Positions 1 through 4,485 of a DNA stretch of 5,995 bases are shown here, piece by piece; the stretch's first letter is position 1, and every line of letters begins with the position of its first letter. The position numbers and the translations under genes are program-made. Source of the stretch: an uncultured Clostridia bacterium (GTDB lineage: Bacteria; Bacillota; Clostridia; Oscillospirales; Ruminococcaceae); contig CANDLP010000160.1 of the NCBI GenBank assembly GCA_947385505.1, positions 1 through 5,995 of the forward strand, in the 5' to 3' direction. The notes under the pieces are model-generated. The model had not been told where the DNA came from. It did not search any database and saw nothing but the letters and a program-made list of their open reading frames with translations.

Positions 1-46
1 AGATGACGCTCCGTGACTGGAGTTCAGACGTGTGCTCTTCCGATCT
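1..46 (+). other. Unclipped Illumina P7/TruSeq Read 2 adapter with index (artefact)
   Basis: Bases 13-46 match the TruSeq Read 2 adapter as I know it, from GTGACTGGAGTTC to its CTCTTCCGATCT end. Bases 1-4 (agat) match the end of the P7 flow-cell sequence, and bases 5-12 (gacgctcc) sit exactly where the 8-base i7 index belongs. Genomic sequence therefore starts at 47. No biological feature should be read across this junction, and the truncation of the first gene is a contig-end effect. Confidence 0.97.
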
Positions 47-48
47 AA

Positions 49-396
49 AGTGATACTTATATTCTTTTGCCCAATCAATTTGTTCTCGCAGCAACTATGG
101 AATACTTTGATTTGCCAAATGATCTGACTGCTTTTGTAGAGGGAAGAAGCTCGCTTGGCAGAATGGGATTGTTTATTCAAAATGCCGGATGGGTTGATCC
201 GGGTTTTAAAGGAGAAATCACTCTGGAATTGTACAATGCCAACCGCTGCGCAATCGAATTGAAAGCCGGAAGAAGAATAGGACAGCTGGTTTTTGCAAAA
301 ATGGATAAACCGGCGTTAAATCCTTATAACGGCAAATATCAAGGCCAAAAAGGGGCGACAGGTTCTAAAGCTTTTTTGGATTTTGAAATTAAATAA
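49..396 (+). CDS. dcd: dCTP deaminase, probably the dUMP-forming (bifunctional) type, 5'-truncated
   Basis: This cytosolic enzyme deaminates dCTP in pyrimidine deoxynucleotide synthesis; dUMP-forming members also remove pyrophosphate and feed thymidylate synthase directly. The open frame enters from the adapter junction and gives 115 residues. Family proteins have roughly 170-195, so about 60-75 N-terminal residues are missing. Visible signatures are [10 protein letters not shown] (fragment residues 31-40), [10 protein letters not shown] (46-55) and TLEL (58-61), whose Glu60 aligns with catalytic Glu138 of E. coli Dcd. The GRRIGQL segment and a C-terminal [10 protein letters not shown] also fit. 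The [12 protein letters not shown] loop and the YxGQxG tail resemble Bacillus and mycobacterial bifunctional enzymes more than E. coli Dcd; that subtype call is inference. A TTG at 67 is in frame, but conserved sequence continues upstream of it, so it is not the true start. The next gene follows after 35 bases. Confidence 0.92.
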   Translation, partial: SDTYILLPNQFVLAATMEYFDLPNDLTAFVEGRSSLGRMGLFIQNAGWVDPGFKGEITLELYNANRCAIELKAGRRIGQLVFAKMDKPALNPYNGKYQGQKGATGSKAFLDFEIK

Positions 397-431
397 ATAC
401 GCTCAGACTGCCTCCATTGCTTTTTGGATAA

Positions 432-1310
432 ATGGTTATTAGTATAAAAAATGATGCATTATTTTGCAATAAATGCGGAAAACAAATCGGCGAAAATATT
501 ACAACACAGCGGTCCGTTCAAGAAACTCCAATTATTTCCGCATATTCGCCGCCTAAAAGGTCAGCTCAACTTTCCCGCAATAAACCGTTACATATTTTTT
601 TAGGAACAAACGAACGGGAACATACTTTGAAAATGACGTTAATATGTTTATTTGCGGCAGGCGCTTTGATGGGAATAATTTTTATGATAATTCTGATATC
701 AACAAAATTAGGCGCAATTGTCGATTTAATTAAAATTGCAGATAACTCTTTTTTGAATAAGGAAGTCGTTACAGAACGACTGAGTGAAATGTATTATATT
801 TCTCCTATATTTTATATGCTTATTATTTTTTATATAATATCGGCCAATTTTACAAAAGGCATTGAGCTTTATTTAAGGTGTAAAAAAAGGGATTTCAGGA
901 AAAACAAAAGAATGGTTATTATAAATTCCGTAACAGATATAGCATTATTTGTAATAATGGTCTTTATTTTTTGGCAAGGTATAGACACATATGTTGGTAT
1001 GGGCTTTCGTGACGATATAAGCTTGTCTTCGGTATTCTACATTCTTCTTGCCTTTTTGGTTTTAATGGAAATTATATACGATTGGGTTTTCATAAAAGCG
1101 GCAGACTGCGAAGCCAAATCATTATATCAAGTCTCGCTTCCAATCGGCAGCTGGATTTGCAAACAATGCGGAACCGAAAATACTAAAAAAGACCTGTTTT
1201 GTAAAAAATGCGGGCAAAATTTTGAGAAAACAGGATGGACATGTACCTCTTGCGGACTGCTCAATAAAAACAATGATTTATCCTGCAAAGGCTGCGGGAA
1301 ATATAAATAA
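432..1310 (+). CDS. Four-helix membrane protein with an N-terminal half zinc ribbon and two C-terminal RanBP2-type zinc fingers
   Basis: I do not recognise a named gene. The 292-residue product starts with a single CxxC knuckle (Cys12, Cys15; FCNKCGK) whose expected second CxxC is absent. A polar linker follows, then four hydrophobic segments at about 68-90, 121-139, 162-181 and 200-222. A soluble tail carries two fingers of form W-x-C-x2-C-x3-N-x6-C-x2-C: Trp241, Cys243, Cys246, Asn250, Cys257, Cys260, and Trp269, Cys271, Cys274, Asn278, Cys285, Cys288. Zinc-ribbon membrane proteins are common in clostridia, mostly without known function; by the positive-inside rule the basic, Cys-rich ends should be cytosolic. 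The ATG at 432 directly follows an in-frame TAA (429-431), so no longer form exists, but its ribosome binding site is weak. It is by eye much more AT-rich than thrS or the MATE gene, possibly a sign of transfer. It may be cotranscribed with dcd. Confidence 0.85.
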   Translation: MVISIKNDALFCNKCGKQIGENITTQRSVQETPIISAYSPPKRSAQLSRNKPLHIFLGTNEREHTLKMTLICLFAAGALMGIIFMIILISTKLGAIVDLIKIADNSFLNKEVVTERLSEMYYISPIFYMLIIFYIISANFTKGIELYLRCKKRDFRKNKRMVIINSVTDIALFVIMVFIFWQGIDTYVGMGFRDDISLSSVFYILLAFLVLMEIIYDWVFIKAADCEAKSLYQVSLPIGSWICKQCGTENTKKDLFCKKCGQNFEKTGWTCTSCGLLNKNNDLSCKGCGKYK

Positions 1311-1660
1311 TTCAAAAAATTATATTGTTTGCCAATTTGTGAAACTATATTTTCCTTGTTCAGAAAGAAAACACAGCCTGCCGAATAATAATGTGTAACC
1401 GTCAGTATTGATGATGTAATACTAACATCGCATTATGCCGCTTATGGCTCTCAAGGTGTTCATAGATAAGGATGATAACGGGATTTATACCGGAGTGTGT
1501 TCGCATAAAATGGATACGAGTTTTAAAAACTGTCTTTACAAAATATTGCACAAGTCTTTTCGTCAAATTTTGTCGATGACTATGCCGGGACAAGTTTAAA
1601 CAGGAGGACTCGTTTCGTTTCTAAACAGCGGCTGCCATTTTCTTGCAGGGTGCTCCCCCT
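1311..1660. other. About 350-bp spacer with no convincing gene
   Basis: I read all three plus frames and the longest minus frame. The best plus frame is 54 codons (ATG 1435 to TAA 1599; N terminus MPLMALKVFIDKDDNG) but has no ribosome binding site and no recognisable motif. A 63-codon minus-strand frame (1402-1593) is equally featureless. Short frames end and restart in different phases, as in a decayed gene, but no parent family can be named. A 6-bp hairpin (1404-1409 with 1418-1423) and an AGGAGG (1602-1607) with no start codon in range are the only other signals. Confidence 0.5.
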
Positions 1661-1692
1661 ATTGGAAAAAACCCGATTGGGCTTTTTTCAAT
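1661..1692 (+). terminator. Rho-independent terminator, plus strand
   Basis: The stem joins ATTG/CAAT, six A-U pairs and CCC/GGG around a GATT loop, with one bulged base on each side, and has a run of six T on its 3' arm. It would end plus-strand transcription from the dcd/zinc-finger gene region or from the unassigned spacer. Confidence 0.7.
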
Positions 1693-1697
1693 TCTCT

Positions 1698-1758
1698 TTG
1701 TAGCTTTAGCATAAAAAACCACCGGCTGAGCCGGTGGTTTTTTATGCTAAAGCTACAA
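1698..1758. terminator. Perfect 61-nt palindrome, bidirectional terminator
   Basis: The two 30-base arms are perfectly complementary around the single base G1728. The core (1713-1743) is a GC-rich ACCACCGGCT stem flanked by six A on one side and six T on the other, so it can terminate on both strands. Beyond the A/T tracts the match continues for 15 more pairs (TTGTAGCTTTAGCAT and its complement), which an ordinary terminator does not need. The symmetry breaks at 1697/1759. It lies between convergent transcription units. Confidence 0.85.
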
Positions 1759-1764
1759 TAATAA

Positions 1765-1798
1765 ATAGGCTTCAGATTCCGAAGAACCTGAAGCCTAT
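1765..1798 (-). terminator. Rho-independent terminator with UUCG tetraloop for the YjfB-family gene
   Basis: Read on the minus strand, this is a 15-bp stem (1784-1798 with 1765-1779) containing one G-U pair and closed by a C(UUCG)G tetraloop, followed by TTTATTATT. It begins 10 bases after the YjfB-family stop codon. The G-U pair and the UUCG loop exist only in the minus-strand transcript, which fixes the orientation. Confidence 0.85.
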
Positions 1799-1807
1799 CA
1801 ATACAAC

Positions 1808-2002
1808 TTATGCTCTTACATCAAGCAGTGAGCCTACGCCGGACGAGGGCATCGGCACGCTCTCAATAGCGTCAATAAGCTGTGCGCTTGCCGCTTCCTG
1901 AGTGTCCATTATATTGGTAAACATTTTCAGGGAGGCGGCAGACTGTACATTCTGCAAGCCCATATTAACGGACATTGCAGCAATTGCGGATACGTAATCC
2001 AT
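1808..2002 (-). CDS. YjfB-family putative motility protein
   Basis: The 64-residue product (N terminus MDYVSAIAAMSVNMG, then a helical segment with KMFTNIMDTQEAASAQLIDAI) fits the small YjfB family, called putative motility proteins because Bacillus subtilis yjfB belongs to the flagellar sigma-D regulon. The biochemical role is unknown. It has no signal peptide, membrane helix or cysteine, so it is presumably cytosolic. The ATG is preceded by AGGAGG with an 8-base spacer, so the start is secure. The gene follows thrS on the same strand after 67 bases but has its own promoter and terminator, so it is probably a single-gene transcript. No sigma-D-like promoter (TAAA and GCCGATAT elements) was seen. 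No flagellar gene is visible here. Family assignment rests on remembered sequence pattern only. Confidence 0.75.
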   Translation of the reverse strand: MDYVSAIAAMSVNMGLQNVQSAASLKMFTNIMDTQEAASAQLIDAIESVPMPSSGVGSLLDVRA

Positions 2003-2036
2003 ATAACTGCCCTCCTTTCCTGTTTTTTACAATAAT

Positions 2037-2065
2037 ATTTTATCACAATGTGATACAAAAGTCAA
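2037..2065 (-). promoter_or_regulatory. SigmaA-type promoter of the YjfB-family gene
   Basis: On the minus strand a TTGACT -35 box (2065-2060) is separated by 17 bases from a TAAAAT -10 box (2042-2037), each matching consensus at 5 of 6 positions, with a TG extended -10. Transcription should start near 2030, leaving a leader of about 28 bases with the AGGAGG site. The -35 box lies 5 bases beyond the thrS stop codon. Confidence 0.8.
2041..2055. promoter_or_regulatory. 15-bp palindrome in the YjfB-family promoter, candidate operator
   Basis: TATCACA-A-TGTGATA is a perfect inverted repeat with 7-bp arms. It fills most of the -35/-10 spacer and overlaps the -10 box by two bases, where a bound repressor would block RNA polymerase. 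It does not fit the TGTGA-N6-TCACA order of CRP or Rex sites. The regulator is unknown. Confidence 0.5.
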
Positions 2066-2069
2066 CTAA

Positions 2070-4019
2070 TTACAGTACGGTTTTTTCGTCGTTTTCCTTT
2101 TTCAGCATATTACACAATTCTGTAATTCCCATTTTACCGATATCCCCACGCTTTCTGCACCGTACGGAAGCGTTCTTTTCTTCGACTTCATTATCGCCTA
2201 CCACAAGCATATAGTTGATCTTTTCCAACTGCGCTTCGCGTATCTTGTAGCCTATCTTTTCGCTTCTGGTGTCTATCTCACAGCGGATGCCTATCTCATC
2301 AAGCGCTTTGGCTATTTCACAGCAGAAATCGTTGTGACGGTCGGCAATAGGAAGAATCTTTACCTGTGTGGGAGAAAGCCAGAGGGGAAGCGCGCCCGCA
2401 TATTTTTCAAGCACATATGCCAAAGTTCTCTCATAGCAGCCTAAGCTTGTACGGTGGATAATATAGGGGTTCTTCTTTGTTCCGTCCACGTCCACATATT
2501 CCATATCGAAAAGCTTGGCTAAAAGCATATCTATCTGTATTGTTACAAGAGTATCTTCTTTGCCAAAAACGTTTTTGTACTGAATATCCAACTTGGGTCC
2601 GTAGAAAGCGGCTTCGTCTATCCCTATTGTGTACTCTACGCCCAGATCGTCTAAAATAGTCTTCATTGTGGACTGAGCCAGTTCCCACTGCTCTGCGGTA
2701 CCCTCGTACTTATTCTTGGGGTTGGCGGGATCCCACTGAGAGAAGCGGAAGGTGCAGTCTTCAAGGAGTCCCACGGTTTCCAGCATATACTTAGCCAGCT
2801 CAAGGCAATTCTTAAATTCTTCTTCAAGCTGTTCGGGGCGCAAGATATAGTGTCCCTCGGAAATAGTAAACTGCCTTACTCTTATAAGTCCGTGCATTTC
2901 TCCGCTGTCCTCGTTGCGGAAAAGAGTTGAAGTTTCGGTAAGGCGCATAGGCAGGTCGCGGTAGGAGCGCTGGCGATTCAAAAACACCTGATACTGGAAA
3001 GGACAAGTCATGGGACGAAGAGCGAAGCACTCCTTTGTTTCATCGTTCGGATCGCCCAAAACAAACATTCCGTCAAGGTAGTGATCCCAGTGTCCCGAAA
3101 TTTTATATAGCTCTCTTTTAGCCATGTAAGGGGTTTTTGTAAGCTGACAGCCGTGCTTTGCTTCAACGTCTTCCACCCATCTCTGCATAATCTGGATCAC
3201 CTTAGCGCCTTTGGGGAGCAGTATGGGAAGACCTTGCCCGATATAATCAACGGTGGTGAAATATTCAAGCTCTCTTCCAATCTTGTTGTGATCTCTCTTT
3301 TTGGCTTCTTCAACTTTGTCTAAATATTCCTGAAGTTCGGAAGCTTTTGGGAAGGCGGTTCCGTAAATACGTGAAAGCATCTTGTTTTTTGCGTCGCCTC
3401 TCCAATACGAACCGGTAACGGAAGTAAGCTTAAACGCCTTTACCGCTGAAATATTCATAAGATGAGGACCCGCGCAAAGGTCGGTAAAATCGCCCTGAGT
3501 GTAAAAGCTGATGTCCTCTCCCTTATCGGCGTGTTCTTTACACAGCTCTACTTTATAAGGCTCACCCTCGTCCTCCAGCTTTTTCACGGCTTCTGCGGGG
3601 GACAGATAGAACTGAACAGGCTCGGCGCCCTCTTTAACTATCTTTTTCATTTCCGTCTCAATCTTAACCAGATCGTCAGCGGTAAAGGGGGTCTCTACGT
3701 CAAAATCGTAATAAAAGCCGTTTTCAATAGCGGGACCGATAGCAAGCTTTGCGTCGGGAAAAAGTCTTTTCACAGCCTGAGCCAATATATGGGAAGCAGT
3801 ATGGCGGAACGCTTTTCTGCCGTCCTCGTCATCAAATGTAAGTATTTCAAGCGAGGAGTCCTTATCGATGCAAGTTCGTAAATCACACACTTTTCCGTCA
3901 ATTTTTGCGGCGCAGGCAGCCCTTGCCAGACCCGCGCTTATGTCTTTGGCAATGTCGTAGGTGGTGGTTCCGCTTTGATACTCCTTTACGACGTTGTCTT
4001 TCAAGGTGATAAGCATCAT
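2070..4019 (-). CDS. thrS: Threonyl-tRNA synthetase
   Basis: This cytosolic class II synthetase charges tRNA-Thr and hydrolyses Ser-tRNA-Thr. The 649-residue chain is full length: TGS domain (about 1-62), editing domain with His73-x3-His77 and Cys182-x3-His186 (the same numbers as in E. coli), catalytic core, and C-terminal anticodon-binding domain (about 550-640). Zinc ligands are Cys339, His390 and His522 (E. coli 334, 385, 511); motif 2 Arg368 and motif 3 Arg531 are present. Odd points: the usual TQDDAHIF stretch reads TISEGHYI (Ile386 and Glu388 in place of E. coli Gln381 and Asp383), the usual MNCPGH reads MTCPFQ, and six extra residues fall near 428-440. A TTG at 4022 extends the frame but lies only 2 bases from GGAGG (4025-4029). 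ATG 4019 (5-base spacer) or ATG 4016 (8-base spacer) is the likely start. It is transcribed divergently from marR. Confidence 0.97.
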   Translation of the reverse strand: MMLITLKDNVVKEYQSGTTTYDIAKDISAGLARAACAAKIDGKVCDLRTCIDKDSSLEILTFDDEDGRKAFRHTASHILAQAVKRLFPDAKLAIGPAIENGFYYDFDVETPFTADDLVKIETEMKKIVKEGAEPVQFYLSPAEAVKKLEDEGEPYKVELCKEHADKGEDISFYTQGDFTDLCAGPHLMNISAVKAFKLTSVTGSYWRGDAKNKMLSRIYGTAFPKASELQEYLDKVEEAKKRDHNKIGRELEYFTTVDYIGQGLPILLPKGAKVIQIMQRWVEDVEAKHGCQLTKTPYMAKRELYKISGHWDHYLDGMFVLGDPNDETKECFALRPMTCPFQYQVFLNRQRSYRDLPMRLTETSTLFRNEDSGEMHGLIRVRQFTISEGHYILRPEQLEEEFKNCLELAKYMLETVGLLEDCTFRFSQWDPANPKNKYEGTAEQWELAQSTMKTILDDLGVEYTIGIDEAAFYGPKLDIQYKNVFGKEDTLVTIQIDMLLAKLFDMEYVDVDGTKKNPYIIHRTSLGCYERTLAYVLEKYAGALPLWLSPTQVKILPIADRHNDFCCEIAKALDEIGIRCEIDTRSEKIGYKIREAQLEKINYMLVVGDNEVEEKNASVRCRKRGDIGKMGITELCNMLKKENDEKTVL

Positions 4020-4024
4020 CAATT

Positions 4025-4029
4025 CCTCC
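4025..4029 (-). promoter_or_regulatory. thrS ribosome binding site (decides the start)
   Basis: On the minus strand GGAGG is followed by AATTG and then ATG ATG. The TTG within AATTG is in frame but too close to serve as a start. The two tandem ATGs lie 5 and 8 bases away, so the protein is 649 or 648 residues long. Confidence 0.8.
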
Positions 4030-4055
4030 GTTTTTATTATTTTTTATATTTTTTG

Positions 4056-4090
4056 GGCGCACTTAACAATTTTAAATATTAAACGTCGCC
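4056..4090 (-). promoter_or_regulatory. Stem-loop at the 5' end of the thrS leader
   Basis: In the minus-strand transcript GGCG-A-CGUUUAA (4090-4079) pairs with UUAAGUGCGCC (4066-4056), giving 11 pairs with one bulged A and a 12-base A/U loop. Two of the pairs are G-U, so the structure forms well only on this strand. The predicted transcription start (about 4091) puts the stem at the very 5' end of the message. An A/U-rich stretch then leads to the ribosome binding site. It could protect the mRNA end or be an autoregulatory operator; the sequence does not decide. Confidence 0.5.
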
Positions 4091-4097
4091 TTTGATT

Positions 4098-4126
4098 ATT
4101 TTATCACTTTATGCGTAAAATGTCAA
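4098..4126 (-). promoter_or_regulatory. SigmaA-type promoter of thrS
   Basis: On the minus strand a perfect TTGACA -35 box (4126-4121), a 17-base spacer and TAAAAT (4103-4098), preceded by an extended -10 TG. The leader to the thrS start is about 70-75 bases, too short for a T-box riboswitch. Confidence 0.85.
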
Positions 4127-4194
4127 TGGAAATCAATAATTTTACAAAGCAGCGGCATTTATAGCAATTCAGAAAAAAATAAACAAAGTGGTGT

Positions 4195-4221
4195 AAAAAA
4201 AGAAAAAAGCGGCGAAGCCGC
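4195..4221 (-). terminator. Terminator-like hairpin inside the MITE-like element, minus strand
   Basis: GCGGC/GCCGC (4209-4213 with 4217-4221) forms a 5-bp GC stem. Read on the minus strand it is followed by six T, one C and seven T. It would stop transcription running from the marR side toward thrS. Confidence 0.6.
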
Positions 4222-4235
4222 CAATGTCTTTTTCG

Positions 4236-4262
4236 CTTCCTTTTTGCACTGCAAAAAGGAAG
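4236..4262. repeat. 27-bp perfect palindrome inside the MITE-like element
   Basis: The arm CTTCCTTTTTGCA (4236-4248) and its complement (4250-4262) are perfect over 13 pairs around C4249. No gene use is apparent; it appears to be part of the element's fold. Confidence 0.75.
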
Positions 4263-4269
4263 TAGGGTC

Positions 4270-4284
4270 CGGGGCAAAGCCCCG
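4270..4284. repeat. GC-rich hairpin inside the MITE-like element
   Basis: CGGGGC and GCCCCG pair around an AAA loop. There is no U-tract on either side, so it is not a terminator. It is the third structural module of the element. Confidence 0.75.
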
Positions 4285-4347
4285 AATGCACAACATAGCG
4301 AAATAAACAATATTTTTTAATTGGATTGCTATAGTATAAAAAAACAC

Positions 4348-4376
4348 TTGACATTCGTATGAAATCGTACTATAAT
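4348..4376 (+). promoter_or_regulatory. Consensus sigmaA promoter of the marR-MATE operon
   Basis: TTGACA (4348-4353), exactly 17 bases, TATAAT (4371-4376): both boxes match consensus fully. Transcription should start near 4383. A promoter this strong implies that the genes depend on repression for control, in line with the overlapping operator. Confidence 0.92.
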
Positions 4377-4396
4377 GTTATAGTACGATTTCATAC
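4357..4396. promoter_or_regulatory. 40-bp perfect inverted repeat, probable MarR operator
   Basis: Two 19-base arms (4357-4375 and 4378-4396) are perfectly complementary around TG. Each arm contains a 14-bp box, GTATGAAATCGTAC or its inverse, that is itself an imperfect palindrome (GTA-GA/TC-TAC). One box (4357-4370) fills the promoter spacer and the other (4383-4396) covers the predicted transcription start. MarR dimers bind palindromes of this size and often repress their own operon. Direct binding by the adjacent gene product is inference. Confidence 0.8.
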
Positions 4397-4472
4397 TTTT
4401 CATATCAGCGTCAATTTACACAGAAATAAAATAAAAGCCGAAGCAGTCAATGGAATTAACTCCCCAAAAAGG

Positions 4473-4479
4473 AAAGGAG
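4473..4479 (+). promoter_or_regulatory. marR ribosome binding site (decides the start)
   Basis: AAAGGAG followed by CATCAA and ATG at 4486 is a good site. The upstream in-frame ATG at 4450 would add 12 residues but has no ribosome binding site, so 4486 is preferred. Confidence 0.8.
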
Positions 4480-4485
4480 CATCAA

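Larger units (their letters stand above)
4160..4333. mobile_element. MITE-like non-coding repeat element with terminal inverted repeats
   Basis: The 174-bp stretch is bounded by TATAGCAATTCA (4160-4171) and the inverted copy of TATAGCAATCCA (4322-4333), matching at 11 of 12 positions. Each end can be read as a TA next to TAGCAAT, as expected for the TA target duplication of IS630/Tc1-mariner-type elements; this is inference. Inside are A-rich flanks and three hairpins (4209-4221, 4236-4262, 4270-4284) but no credible gene. The overlapping minus-strand frames of 60-70 codons are low-complexity and lack a ribosome binding site. It sits between the divergent thrS and marR promoters without disrupting either. 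Copy number elsewhere is unknown, so mobility is unproven. Confidence 0.6.

Noticed and set aside
67..396. TTG at 67 as the true start of the deaminase gene
   Set aside because: The frame and family-like sequence continue upstream to the adapter junction, and the protein would lack about a third of the family length. The gene is truncated, not short.
1127..1315. Minus-strand ORF opposite the zinc fingers
   Set aside because: It is a shadow of the plus-strand gene, whose Cys and Trp pattern is clearly coding.
1402..1593. 63-codon minus-strand ORF in the spacer
   Set aside because: No ribosome binding site, no recognisable motif, and a His/Arg-rich composition typical of antisense reading.
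1602..1607. AGGAGG as the ribosome binding site of a small gene
   Set aside because: No ATG, GTG or TTG follows at a usable distance.
2041..2055. CRP, FNR or Rex site at the YjfB-family promoter
   Set aside because: The half-site order is TCACA then TGTGA with one base between, the reverse of the TGTGA-N6-TCACA arrangement of those regulators.
3462..3881. 139-codon plus-strand ORF
   Set aside because: It lies wholly within thrS on the opposite strand, which has an unmistakable protein family match.
4023..4347. T-box riboswitch upstream of thrS
   Set aside because: The promoter at 4098-4126 leaves only about 75 bases of leader. The farther hairpins belong to the inverted-repeat element, and no T-box-like layout of stems before a terminator was seen.
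4104..4354. Three overlapping minus-strand ORFs upstream of thrS
   Set aside because: They are read through the hairpins and A-rich flanks of the MITE-like element and one runs into the thrS promoter. They are low complexity and have no ribosome binding sites.
4450..4485. Longer MarR N terminus from ATG 4450
   Set aside because: No ribosome binding site upstream, while AAAGGAG sits 6 bases before ATG 4486, where a typical MarR N terminus begins.
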